A stretch of 64,000 bases of DNA from an uncultured Ruminococcus sp. (GCA_900315975.1 ONBA01000001.1:1-64000), one strand, 5' to 3'. Positions 45,829 through 54,855 are shown, counted from the stretch's first letter. Translations and numbers: made by a program. Notes: generated by a model from the letters alone, not told the origin.

Positions 45829-46503
45829 TCATTTCTGACCTGTAAACTTAAAGGTGAATCTTGATTCTGTGCCGTCTCTGAGACGTTCGATATTCGTGCG
45901 GTGCATCCATATGATAACGCCTGCCATGGGCAGAGAAAGCAGCAGATAAAGGAAACTTCTTCCCAGTGAATCGCCGTCAACTATCCACGATATCAGGAAA
46001 GTTGCAAGCGGACCGTAAGCGGTAGCCATTATTGACGACAGCGATACAAACTTTGAACAAGTGAGTATCACAATGAATATGAGTATCAGTGCAAGGAATA
46101 CCTTAGGGTCGATTATAAGGAATGACGACACTCCTACAAGTACACCCTTTCCGCCTTTGAATCCGTAGTATATCGGGAATACATGACCGATTATCGCAAA
46201 GAATCCGGCAATGTAGCCGATATAATGAGTATCGTTATCAGGTGAAAGCCCTGCTGAAAGCAGAGATGCAAAACCTCTTGCGAGTGCTACTGCAATGACA
46301 CCCTTGAGAAGGTCACCTACAAGGGTGATGCCTGCACAGGCAGGTCCGCAGCAGCGGTAAGTATTAGTAAGTCCGGCATTTCTGCTTCCCATAGTGCGGA
46401 TATCCTCGCCCTTCATCATTCTTACGACGATGATGGAGAAATTGAGACTGCCGAGGAAATACCCAAGTGCAGCAGCGAGTAATAATGCTATCAGTATCTT
46501 CAT
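45829..46503 (-). CDS. plsY: Acyl-phosphate glycerol-3-phosphate acyltransferase
   Basis: A 224-residue integral membrane enzyme that transfers an acyl group from acyl-phosphate to glycerol-3-phosphate, the first step in phospholipid synthesis. Signatures: YFLGSLNFSIIVVR, SRNAGLTNTYR, LVGDLLKGVIA, HVFPIYYGFKGGKGV. The ATG overlaps the stop of der by one base (TAATG), which couples translation. Together with gpsA it forms a lipid module. Confidence 0.93.
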   Translation of the reverse strand: MKILIALLLAAALGYFLGSLNFSIIVVRMMKGEDIRTMGSRNAGLTNTYRCCGPACAGITLVGDLLKGVIAVALARGFASLLSAGLSPDNDTHYIGYIAGFFAIIGHVFPIYYGFKGGKGVLVGVSSFLIIDPKVFLALILIFIVILTCSKFVSLSSIMATAYGPLATFLISWIVDGDSLGRSFLYLLLSLPMAGVIIWMHRTNIERLRDGTESRFTFKFTGQK

Positions 46504-47831
46504 TACTTATCGTTTCCTCCTCTTTCTCGCACTATGAAACGTACAGGTGTTCCTTCAAGTCCGAAGGTTGAACGTATCTGATTTTCAATATATCTTCTGT
46601 ATGAGAAGTGGAAGAGGTCCGCCCTGTTTACGAATGTTACAAAAGTCGGCGGCTTTGTTGAAGGCTGAGTCATGTAGTATATCTTCAGTCTCCTGCCCTT
46701 ATCCGAAGGCGGCTGAACTCTTGTAGTAGCATATGCAAGAACATCGTTGAGCATTCCTGTTGATATTCTCATGCTGTTTTGTCCGTAGGTGTATTTTATA
46801 AGCTCATAGAGCTTGTTTATACGCTGACCGGTCTTAGCTGAGATGAATACAAACGGAACATACGACATGAAACTAAAGTCATTTTCAAGCTTTGTACGGA
46901 ACTCCTGCATAGTTTTGTCGTCCTTTTCGACGAGGTCCCACTTGTTGACAGCTACAACACAAGCCTTGCCCTGTTCATGAGCGTAGCCTGCGACCTTTGA
47001 ATCCTGTTCAGTGAATCCCTCTGTCGCATCAAGCATGATAACGCATACATCTGCACGGTCTACCGCCATATACGCGCGGAGGACACTGTAATGCTCGATT
47101 TTTTCAGTTACCTTCGACTTCTTGCGTATTCCGGCTGTATCTATGAATACAAACTTGCCGTATTCGTTTTCAATAACAGTATCCGTTGAGTCACGGGTAG
47201 TACCTGCGATATTTGAAACGATAACTCTCTCCTCGCCTGCTATCTTGTTTACGAGTGAGGATTTTCCGGCATTCGGCTTGCCTATTACTGCTACCTTGAT
47301 GTATTCTTCATCATATTCAGCTTCATCGCCGTCGGGCAGGTAATCAAATACTGCATCAAGCATATCACCTGTGCCGTGACCGTGTACGGACGATATCGGG
47401 TACGGGTCACCGAGTCCGAGGTTATAGAATTCATAAAGCTCCATAGGCGGTTCACCGAGTGTATCCACCTTATTTACTGCAAGGATTACAGGCTTGCCGC
47501 TCTTTAACAGCATCTGTGCAACTGCATGGTCGTCTGCGGTTACTCCGCATCGTATATCCGTAACAAAAACTATAACGTCTGCCTTCTCTATCGCAAGCTC
47601 TGACTGACGTCTCATCTGCGCGAGGATAACGTCGTCGCTGTCCGGCTCGATACCTCCCGTATCAACTACCATGAACTCTTTATTGCGCCATTCACACTTT
47701 GAATAGATACGGTCGCGGGTAACACCCGGAGTATCCTCGACTATGGACAAGCGCTGTCCTATAAGCTTGTTGAACAAAGTTGATTTTCCAACGTTAGGAC
47801 GTCCGACAACCGCAACTATCGGTAATGCCAT
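46503..47831 (-). CDS. der: Ribosome assembly GTPase Der (EngA)
   Basis: A 442-residue protein with two tandem G domains needed for 50S subunit maturation. First domain: GRPNVGKST, DTPGVTRD, DTGGIE, NKVD; second: GKPNAGKSS, DTAGIRKKS, NKWD. A KH-like C-terminal domain follows (VRFIVRERGG at the end). The start at ATG 47831 (MALPIVAVVGRPN) is set by AAAGGAG just upstream; an in-frame start further up adds 18 residues overlapping the small ORF and is rejected. Conserved neighbours DUF512-der-plsY-gpsA. Confidence 0.95.
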   Translation of the reverse strand: MALPIVAVVGRPNVGKSTLFNKLIGQRLSIVEDTPGVTRDRIYSKCEWRNKEFMVVDTGGIEPDSDDVILAQMRRQSELAIEKADVIVFVTDIRCGVTADDHAVAQMLLKSGKPVILAVNKVDTLGEPPMELYEFYNLGLGDPYPISSVHGHGTGDMLDAVFDYLPDGDEAEYDEEYIKVAVIGKPNAGKSSLVNKIAGEERVIVSNIAGTTRDSTDTVIENEYGKFVFIDTAGIRKKSKVTEKIEHYSVLRAYMAVDRADVCVIMLDATEGFTEQDSKVAGYAHEQGKACVVAVNKWDLVEKDDKTMQEFRTKLENDFSFMSYVPFVFISAKTGQRINKLYELIKYTYGQNSMRISTGMLNDVLAYATTRVQPPSDKGRRLKIYYMTQPSTKPPTFVTFVNRADLFHFSYRRYIENQIRSTFGLEGTPVRFIVRERGGNDK

Positions 47832-47872
47832 AGTTTGTTCTCCTTTCTGTTTTAACTTATATAAACTAAACT

Positions 47873-47986
47873 CTACCAGATACATTTCATATCAGTAAAT
47901 TCGTCAGTCATTATTCTTTCCAAGGATTTTTCAAAATCGCTTCCATCTGTTAAAACTTGTTTTATATACTGATTCTCTATTTTCAT
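47873..47986 (-). CDS. Possible 37-residue small protein
   Basis: A short frame from ATG 47986 to TAG 47873, one base after the stop of the DUF512 gene and 41 bases before der. The product would be a charged, mostly helical peptide (MKIENQYIKQVLTDG ... DMKCIW). It is more AT-rich than its neighbours and has no clear SD of its own; translation would rely on coupling to the stop. It may be a real small protein, a gene remnant or chance. Confidence 0.3.
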   Translation of the reverse strand: MKIENQYIKQVLTDGSDFEKSLERIMTDEFTDMKCIW

Positions 47987-47987
47987 A

Positions 47988-49289
47988 TCAATAAGTTATA
48001 CCCATTATCGCGTCAAGAAGCTCATAACCGTCGCTGTCGGAAGTTCGCAGAGTAACTCCAAGCTCACGCTCAACGTCGGAAATTGTGAGGTCATCGAGGA
48101 AAACATCGCTGTCTCTTCTTACCATTGCCGAGGAAATCAACACCTGCTCACCGAGGTCACGCCCTTTCAGCTGAGCAATGAGGTCCTGAGCGGTAATTAG
48201 TCCGGTAACAGTGATAGTATCGCCGAAAAAGTCGTTACGGATACGACAAACATCACACCTTAGCTGAGGGAATTTTTCCTCTGCCATCTTCGCAAGACTG
48301 CACATTATCGGGTAAGGACTGTAGCCTGTCGCAATGGTAACATGGCGGTCGCCGCTCTCCCATTCGGCTATTTCAAGTGCTTTTTCAAACTCATCAATCA
48401 GTGAACGCAGCATTCCGACACCATTTTCGTATTGAGAATAATCCTCATAGAATTCAGCGTCGGGGATATCGCGTTCAGCGATAAGGAAAAACTCGTCAGA
48501 CGGGAAAACGGTACGTGTGCCGAATTTTTCGAGGAACTGCTGCTGATACTCAGCGATAATGTCTATCGTTTCACCGGCAGTCTGCTTGTTGAAGGTAGTG
48601 AGAGGATAGAGTCCTTCGCGGAACTTCGTCACTCCGACCGGAACGACTGCCATACTTGTGATATTCGGCATGAGAGTACCGAGGTCGCTGAGAGTACGTC
48701 TCAGCTCGTCACCGTCATTGAGTCCGGGACAGCATACGACCTGGCAATTCAGCTTTATGCCGTTTTCAGCGAGCTGCCAGATAAATTTCAGCTTCTCACC
48801 CGCAAAACGGTTATGCATCATTTTCACACGCAGCTCAGGATTTGTCGTATGTACCGAAACGTTGATATTCAGCTTCATAGCGATAATTCTGTCGATATCT
48901 TCCTGATGCAGATTTGTAAGGGTCACATAATTTCCCTGCAAGAATGAAAGACGCGCATCATCGTCTTTGAAGTAAAGCGTCTCACGCATTCCTGGCGGCA
49001 TCTGGTCAATGAAGCAGAAAACGCAGTTATTACTGCATCGCTGCTTACTATCCATGAGGAATGTCTCAAACTCAAGACCGAGGTCATCATACTCGTCCTT
49101 GCTGATGTGAACAGTCATTTCCTCGCCGTGCCGAACCATATCAAGCGTTACTTCTGTTTCGGCAGCGTAATACATATAATCGAGGACATCCTTGACCTTA
49201 TGGCCGTTGATAGCAGCCAGAAGGTCACCTTCGCGCACGCCCTCTCTGTCAGCGGGAGAGCCGGGTATAACGCTATTTACTTTTACCAT
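47988..49289 (-). CDS. PDZ-radical SAM DUF512 protein
   Basis: A 433-residue protein with an N-terminal PDZ-like domain (residues 1-60, VIPGSPADREGVREGDLL), a radical-SAM-like core with three cysteines in CSNNCVFCFIDQ, and a C-terminal DUF512 domain (VTGLITAQDL, VLISSAMVRRDSDVFLDDLT). The family is almost always next to der, as here, but its reaction is unknown. The gene lies downstream of the rpmF terminator and begins the DUF512-der-plsY-gpsA-asnB-gltX run. SD GGGAG precedes the ATG. Confidence 0.88.
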   Translation of the reverse strand: MVKVNSVIPGSPADREGVREGDLLAAINGHKVKDVLDYMYYAAETEVTLDMVRHGEEMTVHISKDEYDDLGLEFETFLMDSKQRCSNNCVFCFIDQMPPGMRETLYFKDDDARLSFLQGNYVTLTNLHQEDIDRIIAMKLNINVSVHTTNPELRVKMMHNRFAGEKLKFIWQLAENGIKLNCQVVCCPGLNDGDELRRTLSDLGTLMPNITSMAVVPVGVTKFREGLYPLTTFNKQTAGETIDIIAEYQQQFLEKFGTRTVFPSDEFFLIAERDIPDAEFYEDYSQYENGVGMLRSLIDEFEKALEIAEWESGDRHVTIATGYSPYPIMCSLAKMAEEKFPQLRCDVCRIRNDFFGDTITVTGLITAQDLIAQLKGRDLGEQVLISSAMVRRDSDVFLDDLTISDVERELGVTLRTSDSDGYELLDAIMGITY

Positions 49290-49315
49290 AAACTCTCTCC
49301 CGTCACATTTTTATG

Positions 49316-49354
49316 AATGAAAAAGAGGAGAGAAGGACATAGCCTCCTCTCCTC
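49316..49354 (-). terminator. yceD-rpmF terminator
   Basis: On the minus strand GAGGAGAG (49354-49347) pairs with CTCTCCTC (49332-49325), followed by TTTTTCATTC. It lies 23 bases after rpmF. Confidence 0.8.
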
Positions 49355-49376
49355 CTCATGTATCGGAATTAGCCGA

Positions 49377-49562
49377 TTATTCAGCGTCGATCTTAAGAAC
49401 CTCAACGCCCTTATAGAATCCGCAGTTCTTGCAAACCTTGTGCGGAGCCTTGTATGCGCCGCAGTTATCGCACTTGCACATTGCGGGTGCATCCAGCTTC
49501 CAAACAGCAGAACGTCTCTTATCGCGTCTTGCCTTGGATGTTTTTCTCTTCGGTACAGCCAT
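49377..49562 (-). CDS. rpmF: 50S ribosomal protein L32 (zinc-binding form)
   Basis: A 61-residue ribosomal protein: [17 protein letters not shown] is the conserved start and the two CxxC pairs (CDNC, CKNC) form the zinc site. It follows yceD by 24 bases, a very conserved pairing in Firmicutes. SD AAGGAGGTG precedes the ATG. It has its own terminator. Confidence 0.97.
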   Translation of the reverse strand: MAVPKRKTSKARRDKRRSAVWKLDAPAMCKCDNCGAYKAPHKVCKNCGFYKGVEVLKIDAE

Positions 49563-49586
49563 TCTGGCACCTCCTTACAAAGAGCT

Positions 49587-50045
49587 TCACAGCTCGTTTT
49601 GATTTAGATGATCGCAGGTCGATTCGTTGAGATCGCAGCCGCAGATCATACACAGGCCCTTGCAATCATCTTTGCAGAGGTTCTTGGTAGGCAGCTGGAG
49701 CAGCAGATCGGTAACTGCAATTTCATTCAGTTCAATGCTCTCTCCGTCCGCGACGATATACTCATCGTTATCGCTGTTAGCGGAAGGAACGACAATATGG
49801 TCGAAATCGTAGTGATACGCTCTTTCAAGCTCTTTCAGACACCTGTCGCAGGTGATGAGAAGAGTCATATCCACGGAATATTCAAGGTAGACAACGCCTG
49901 CCCTGTTATATATTCTGCCCTTTACCTCTACAGGAGAAGCAAAGCTGCGCCCACGGATATCTGAAAGCTCGTCCGTACTGATAGTATACGCTATGTCACG
50001 GGATTCTCCGACAATACTGAAAAGCTGTTTAAGGTTTATCTTCAT
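49587..50045 (-). CDS. yceD: YceD/DUF177 family protein
   Basis: A 152-residue protein of the DUF177 family, linked by gene order to L32 and to 23S rRNA maturation. The zinc-like cysteine pattern CDRCLKEL is followed by ELNEIAVTDLLLQLPTKNLC and C-terminal CKGLCMICGCDLN. It starts at ATG 50045 behind a consensus minus-strand promoter and precedes rpmF by 24 bases. Confidence 0.9.
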   Translation of the reverse strand: MKINLKQLFSIVGESRDIAYTISTDELSDIRGRSFASPVEVKGRIYNRAGVVYLEYSVDMTLLITCDRCLKELERAYHYDFDHIVVPSANSDNDEYIVADGESIELNEIAVTDLLLQLPTKNLCKDDCKGLCMICGCDLNESTCDHLNQNEL

Positions 50046-50076
50046 AATACAAATCCTTCAGAGCACCATAAAATAT

Positions 50077-50105
50077 ATTATACACTAATTGACGGAATAT
50101 GTCAA
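50077..50105 (-). promoter_or_regulatory. yceD-rpmF promoter
   Basis: On the minus strand TTGACA lies at 50105-50100 and TATAAT at 50082-50077, with a 17-base spacer. Confidence 0.9.
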
Positions 50106-50129
50106 TAGTTCTTCCGGACTTTTTTTAAA

Positions 50130-50537
50130 TTACTTGAGGAACTGCTTTACGCTCTCGGGAAGCTCGCTGTCATCAGCAGAAACAGTGAATACAACAGTAA
50201 CGTCGTCGCCTGTGAGCTTGTCGAGTTTCTCAAGGAGAGTGCCGAAAGCGTCGTAGTCTCTGCCGCCGATGCGGAAGATACCGTCAACGAAAACGTCTGT
50301 GATGTCGTAGTTGCTTGCGAGAAGACCAGCAACGAAGCCGTAGAATGTATCATATCCTTCGATTCCGTAGTACTCAGTATCGCACCATCTAACCTTACGG
50401 CTGATAGAGTATCTTACTGTAGAACCTTTCTCTACGCAAACGATGCTTCCAGCAGAAGCTTTTACAGTCTCGTTGATATTGTCGATGAGTATCTTAGTTT
50501 TACCTGTGCCTTTTTTACCTGTTATAAGTTTTATCAT
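50130..50537 (-). CDS. Small P-loop ATP-binding protein of unknown function
   Basis: A 135-residue protein with an N-terminal Walker A (LITGKKGTGKTKIL, residues 4-17) and an acidic strand VFVDGIFR that could be Walker B. It resembles small P-loop NTPases of unknown role seen in Ruminococcus; no partner is apparent. It lies between pgi and yceD in the same direction, with SD GGAG before the ATG. The gene is real by codon pattern; the function is not recognisable. Confidence 0.6.
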   Translation of the reverse strand: MIKLITGKKGTGKTKILIDNINETVKASAGSIVCVEKGSTVRYSISRKVRWCDTEYYGIEGYDTFYGFVAGLLASNYDITDVFVDGIFRIGGRDYDAFGTLLEKLDKLTGDDVTVVFTVSADDSELPESVKQFLK

Positions 50538-50598
50538 GGTTTACTCCTTCCATTGCCTTGCGGCAGTGTGTTATTGTTATATTTAAAGCCAGCCGGGA

Positions 50599-51933
50599 TC
50601 AGCCGAGCTTAGCTTCAAGAGCAGCCTTTGCACCTTCATAGCCGGGCTTACCGAGAAGAGCGAACATATTTGACTTGTAGCTCTCAACACCGGGCTGATT
50701 GAAGGGGTTAACTCCGAGTACATAGCCTGAAATTGCGCAAGCCTTCTCGAAGAAATAGATCATGTATCCAACGCTCTCTTCAGTTGTATCGTCGAGTTCA
50801 AGAATGATGTTGGGAACTCCGCCCTCTGTATGAGCAAGAACAGTACCCTCGAATGCTTTTCTGTTTACAACAGACATATTCTGGTTTGTGAGGAAGTTGA
50901 GACCATCAAGGTTCTCAGCATCGGGTTCAAGGAAGAGGTCTGTCTTGGGGTTCTTGATATCAACAACAGTCTCGAACATGATACGAGCGCCGTCCTGGAT
51001 ATACTGACCCATAGAGTGAAGGTCTGTTGAGAATGTAACAGATGCCGGGAAGATACCCTTGTTGTCCTTGCCTTCGCTCTCACCGAAGAGCTGCTTGTAC
51101 CACTCACTCATCATCACGAAGCTCGGGTCGTAGGAAACGAGCATCTCAACAGCTTTGCCCTTTCTGTAAAGGATATTTCTGAGAGCCGCATACTTGTAGC
51201 AGTCATTGTTATCGAAGTCAGCGCAGAAATCAGCCTGAGCCTTTGCTGCACCCTTCATGAGAGCGTCTATGTCGCAGCCTGCAACAGCGATGGGGAGAAG
51301 ACCAACTGCTGTGAGAACTGAGAAACGTCCGCCTACATCATCAGGAATAACGAATGTCTCGTAACCCTCAGCGTCTGAGAGGTTCTTGAGAGTTCCTCTT
51401 GCCTTGTCAGTAGTAGCAAAGATACGATTCTTAGCCTCTTCCTTACCATACTTGTCCTCTACCATCTTCTTGAAGATACGGAAAGCAAGAGCAGGCTCAG
51501 TAGTTGTACCTGACTTTGAGATAACGTTAACAGAAAAATCCTTACCCTCGCAAAGAGAGATTATCTCGTTGAGATATGTAGGATTGATGCTGTTGCCAAC
51601 GTAGTAGATGTCAGGAGTATCCTTCTTTATATTATTGTAAAGGGGCGACTTGAGCAGCTCGATAGCAGCTCTTGCGCCAAGGTAAGAACCACCGATACCG
51701 ATAACGATGAGGATATCGGAATTGCTCTTTATCTTCTCGGCAGCAGCCTTGATGCGAGCGAATTCGTCCTTGTCGTAATCAGTAGGAAGGTTTACCCAGC
51801 CTAAGAAATCATTTCCAAGACCTGTCTTATTGTGAAGAGTTTCAGCAGCAGCCTCTACCTGAGACTTGATACCTGTGAGCTCGTCAGCGTTGACAAAATC
51901 CTTAAGATATTTTGTGTTGAGCTTTAATGACAT
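50599..51933 (-). CDS. pgi: Glucose-6-phosphate isomerase
   Basis: A 444-residue glycolytic enzyme that interconverts glucose-6-phosphate and fructose-6-phosphate. Motifs: [53 protein letters not shown] (second PGI signature), and the C-terminal [12 protein letters not shown]. The ATG at 51933 is chosen because TGGAGG is well spaced before it; an in-frame start 14 codons upstream lacks family similarity. Length matches the short Firmicutes form. Confidence 0.96.
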   Translation of the reverse strand: MSLKLNTKYLKDFVNADELTGIKSQVEAAAETLHNKTGLGNDFLGWVNLPTDYDKDEFARIKAAAEKIKSNSDILIVIGIGGSYLGARAAIELLKSPLYNNIKKDTPDIYYVGNSINPTYLNEIISLCEGKDFSVNVISKSGTTTEPALAFRIFKKMVEDKYGKEEAKNRIFATTDKARGTLKNLSDAEGYETFVIPDDVGGRFSVLTAVGLLPIAVAGCDIDALMKGAAKAQADFCADFDNNDCYKYAALRNILYRKGKAVEMLVSYDPSFVMMSEWYKQLFGESEGKDNKGIFPASVTFSTDLHSMGQYIQDGARIMFETVVDIKNPKTDLFLEPDAENLDGLNFLTNQNMSVVNRKAFEGTVLAHTEGGVPNIILELDDTTEESVGYMIYFFEKACAISGYVLGVNPFNQPGVESYKSNMFALLGKPGYEGAKAALEAKLG

Positions 51934-51992
51934 TTGATTTACCTCCATTATGTGCGGACATAGCTTGCCCCACATTATAAATTACCAATCTT

Positions 51993-52021
51993 ATGATACT
52001 ATATTTTAAGAAAATTTTCAA
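51993..52021 (-). promoter_or_regulatory. Probable pgi promoter
   Basis: On the minus strand TTGAAA lies at 52021-52016 and TATCAT at 51998-51993, with a 17-base spacer. Confidence 0.55.
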
Positions 52022-52075
52022 GTCCCTTTATAAAAGTATTTCCACTTTTATACTTTATGCACAAAACCAACACGG

Positions 52076-53215
52076 TTAATTCAGCGAATTTAACAGCATT
52101 TTCGACAAGATATAACTGTAACTTAGTGCCTCTACGTCATCATCAACGATAATATCCGTCTCGCATACCAGTTCCTTTTCGCTGTAAAACCCTGCGGTAC
52201 CTATCCGCTGTCCCCTTTTCAGAGGTGCTGAAACGTATTCAGGAAGTACTGTAACGGTGCACAATTCCTTCACTCCGCGCGGCACAACTATCCTCTCCTG
52301 CGAACGTATACGCACCGGCACAGCCTCTTCTGTACCGCCCTTAACATTCAAAGGACGCATCATCTCGTCCGGAAACATCGTCGCAGTAACCTTGTAATCG
52401 TGAAATCCGGTGTTCACAAGTTTTTTCGCTCCCGACAGCGCGGTATCAGTGTCCTCAGCCCCAAGAATCACAGAAATGTAACAGGTACCGCCCTCGTTCA
52501 TGCCACCCTCGGCAACGCAGTGTCCTGACATATCCGAGTGACACGCTTTGAAACCGATATGACGGTCATATGTGCGTGCGAGACTATTCTCGCTGACAAG
52601 CTCAGTTTTCCCCTCTTTAACGAAGTCGCGCCACGTACGGAAATATTCCCGAAGGAACTCGTACCTTGCAAGCCGACAGCACACTATGCCAATATCATGT
52701 GCCGTCGAATACTCACGTTCATCAGCAGAACCGTACGGCGAATAAAAGGCTGTATTACGCATTCCGAGGTCGAAAGCTTCACTATTCATCCGCATTACGA
52801 ACTTCTCTGTAGTCTGTTCTGACTTCTCCGCAAGTACAGTCATCGCGTCATTTGCATTTCCTATTATCACAGATTTAAGCAGGTCTTCAACTGTTATTTT
52901 ATCGCCGGGCTCAAGCCATATGACAGCTCCTTTAGTACCCTCAACACTCTTAGAAGCAGTAAGTTCTGTAGAAAGCAAATAGCGCCCGGTCTCTATATCC
53001 TCAGCTATCAGAAGCAGTGACATCAGCTTGCTTAGGTAACCGCAATTATACTGTTTATCGCCGTTTTTCTCTGCAAGTACTGTTTCTGTTGTCATTTCCA
53101 TAAGTACATATGCATTGGCATTTTCATACGGTTTCGCTGACTCTGCCGACGCACTGACCGGAATAACAAGCAGTGCACAGAGCAATGTCATGATAAGCGC
53201 AATGTATCTTTTCAT
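52076..53215 (-). CDS. Degenerate D-alanyl-D-alanine carboxypeptidase homologue (DacF-like)
   Basis: A 379-residue secreted protein with a signal peptide (1-24, ends ASA) and the fold of low-molecular-mass PBPs: VLMEMTTETVLAEKN, then LEPGDKITVEDLL and a C-terminal beta domain (VKGGTEEAVPVR). All three catalytic motifs are altered. SxxK reads YLSK (Tyr60 in place of Ser, Lys63 kept), SxN reads NAN (120-122), and KTG reads KAC (223-225). It therefore probably lacks peptidase activity and may bind peptidoglycan or act as a regulator. It lies 84 bases beyond a second degenerate carboxypeptidase gene. SD GAGGTG before the ATG. Confidence 0.85.
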   Translation of the reverse strand: MKRYIALIMTLLCALLVIPVSASAESAKPYENANAYVLMEMTTETVLAEKNGDKQYNCGYLSKLMSLLLIAEDIETGRYLLSTELTASKSVEGTKGAVIWLEPGDKITVEDLLKSVIIGNANDAMTVLAEKSEQTTEKFVMRMNSEAFDLGMRNTAFYSPYGSADEREYSTAHDIGIVCCRLARYEFLREYFRTWRDFVKEGKTELVSENSLARTYDRHIGFKACHSDMSGHCVAEGGMNEGGTCYISVILGAEDTDTALSGAKKLVNTGFHDYKVTATMFPDEMMRPLNVKGGTEEAVPVRIRSQERIVVPRGVKELCTVTVLPEYVSAPLKRGQRIGTAGFYSEKELVCETDIIVDDDVEALSYSYILSKMLLNSLN

Positions 53216-53268
53216 AGTATCACCTCACAGCTATACTATGCATCAAACAAAGCGGATATGAAACGAAA

Positions 53269-53291
53269 GCGGTCAGCTTGATGCTGACCGC
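53269..53291 (-). terminator. Terminator of VanY-like gene
   Basis: GCGGTCAGC (53269-53277) and GCTGACCGC (53283-53291) form a 9-bp stem with a 5-base loop, followed by TTTCGTTTC on the minus strand. Confidence 0.75.
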
Positions 53292-53299
53292 CATAAACT

Positions 53300-54271
53300 T
53301 CACTTTTTAGTTGTAATTATAAATCCGTCAGAATTATTTCCGGAAATACTGTAGTTGCCGCTGAGCGGTACTCTTGCAGGAGTTTTCTCACCGGCAGATG
53401 GTATGTAGTAAACCATATAGCCTGCATCGTCATATGAGCACTCATACGGGTCATCAATACTATAAGTTTTAAGAGCTTCAAGGTACTCTTCAAGGCAAAG
53501 TCCATTCTTCTGCATATTTGAAGCGTGAAGCTTTCCTACATAGCGGAGATGCCACGGACAGTAGCTCTCGCCGGTCTTTTCGTCCTTATCTTTAGGATAT
53601 CTTACGATAAATCCGTACTTAACACAATTCTCGATTATCCAGCCCTCTTCATCGAGTCCGTCATAATCAATTATCGAGTCTGCACCTAAAAGTGCGAGGT
53701 CAACAGTGTTTCCGGTAACTCGCTCCTGAAAATAGCGGTCACAGCTCGATCCTGAACCAGTGAATGTATCAGTTGTACCATATACAACAAAATCGTCAAG
53801 TTCTGTAGCTGAGTTATAGTCAGCCATCATGCAGTTGAGTGCCTCTGCCGCATCAGCGTTGAGGTAAACGTGTTCCTCTTCATCTGCAAGCGAATAGAAC
53901 TCGTTTTTGCAGTCTGCGAGGTCAACCATCGAATCCTTATTTGCAGCTGCAACCGGATGTTCAGCATCAGCAAGGACAAGGAGTCCCTGATTGATATCAG
54001 ATGAGTCGATTTCCGTCTCATTGAATCCGGCATATTTTATACCTTCAAAAGCAGTTGTAGGCTGTCCATTTTCATCAAGTGTGAACGGAACTGTTTCTCC
54101 CGCATTCGCATTTGAAACTCCGTTAGACCTGAACGAGCCGTCTACAACGATACTGTTTGACGTATCAGTTCTGAAAATCTGACGCTTTGCACCGTCAAGA
54201 ATAAAAATAACAGCCACAAGCATTCCGGCTGTCAAAGCGAGCTTACGCTTCTGTAAACGCATCTTTTGCAT
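53300..54271 (-). CDS. Degenerate VanY-type (M15B) DD-carboxypeptidase homologue
   Basis: A 323-residue protein with an N-terminal membrane anchor (residues 11-27) and a C-terminal VanY-like domain (ENCVKYGFIVRYPKDKD, then SYCPWHLRYVG). Two expected residues are replaced: SxHxxGxxxD reads QERVTGNTVD, so the zinc His is Arg184, and the catalytic Glu of YEPWH is Cys238 (YCPWH). Asp191 and His241 remain. The protein may thus be non-catalytic, or use cysteine as an altered ligand. ATG 54271 is preferred, behind AAAGGGGGAC; an upstream start lies in the leader hairpin. It has its own strong promoter and terminator. Confidence 0.8.
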   Translation of the reverse strand: MQKMRLQKRKLALTAGMLVAVIFILDGAKRQIFRTDTSNSIVVDGSFRSNGVSNANAGETVPFTLDENGQPTTAFEGIKYAGFNETEIDSSDINQGLLVLADAEHPVAAANKDSMVDLADCKNEFYSLADEEEHVYLNADAAEALNCMMADYNSATELDDFVVYGTTDTFTGSGSSCDRYFQERVTGNTVDLALLGADSIIDYDGLDEEGWIIENCVKYGFIVRYPKDKDEKTGESYCPWHLRYVGKLHASNMQKNGLCLEEYLEALKTYSIDDPYECSYDDAGYMVYYIPSAGEKTPARVPLSGNYSISGNNSDGFIITTKK

Positions 54272-54315
54272 TGAATTGTCCCCCTTTGCGTTTATTTGTT
54301 CTGCACAATGTAAAA

Positions 54316-54550
54316 GAGAGCCGCTACTCTCCATAATTTTTGAAAGATACGCAAGGCTTGTCCTCTTTCAATACGCATTGCAAAAATAAAAACAGGCATA
54401 ACGGTTTTCTTATTCTGCTATCAGACTACAAGAAAACAGCTATGCCGACCCAAAACGGATAATAAAGCAATGCGTTCCCTTCTTCTGTTCATTCTACACC
54501 TTGCGTAAGGCTGACTTTTTTTTCTTTATGTCAGCTTTTATATCTCTGTA
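54316..54550 (-). ncRNA. Long folded leader RNA or separate 6S-like RNA upstream of the VanY-like gene
   Basis: Transcription from the promoter at 54585-54557 gives about 280 bases before the VanY-like ATG. Nested stems read on the plus coordinates: ACGCAAGG (54349-54356) with CCTTGCGT (54499-54506); CGCATTGC (54374-54381) with GCAATGCG (54467-54474); GGCATA (54395-54400) with TATGCC (54441-54446); GTTTTCTT (54404-54411) with AAGAAAAC (54430-54437). A first hairpin GCTGAC/GTCAGC lies at 54510-54535, and CCTTACGCAAGG can also pair with itself. A short terminator-like hairpin (54316-54331) with a T run precedes the gene. The rod with a wide internal bubble resembles 6S RNA; no known riboswitch core was recognised. 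Confidence 0.5.
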
Positions 54551-54556
54551 GTTTCC

Positions 54557-54585
54557 ATTATAATACAATTTGCGACTATTGTCAA
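54557..54585 (-). promoter_or_regulatory. Promoter of leader RNA / VanY-like gene
   Basis: On the minus strand TTGACA lies at 54585-54580 and TATAAT at 54562-54557, with a 17-base spacer: full consensus. The stretch 54586-54809 is otherwise AT-rich with nothing recognised. Confidence 0.88.
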
Positions 54586-54809
54586 CCAAAAAAACTAAAG
54601 TCTCCAATTTGCACAAATAAAGGAAGCTGACTTTTCAACGCTCAACATTTTATCTGTGGAGAACCTGTTGATACGTTGTTGATTTAATGTTAGAAAAACG
54701 TGGATTGGGGTTGAAAATCTTTTGGCAGAATGTTTGTTTTGTATCTTTTTACAAATCGGACATTTTACAAAGTGTCAAAAAAATACGCTTTTTCAAACAC
54801 TGTAAATTA

Positions 54810-54849
54810 AAAACCGGAAGAAAAACTTATCTGTTCTTCTTCCGGTTTT
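54810..54849 (-). terminator. oad operon terminator
   Basis: AAAACCGGAAGAA (54810-54822) and TTCTTCCGGTTTT (54837-54849) form a 13-bp stem with a 14-base loop just past the oadB stop; a T run follows on the minus strand. Confidence 0.8.
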
Positions 54850-54855
54850 GTTACT

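Noticed and set aside
54349..54506. c-di-AMP (ydaO) or c-di-GMP riboswitch
   Set aside because: A GTCAGC plus CGCAAG resemblance to the ydaO motif was seen, but the GGGGAACC and GGGGTGAATC parts are absent and the order does not fit; no known aptamer was recognised.
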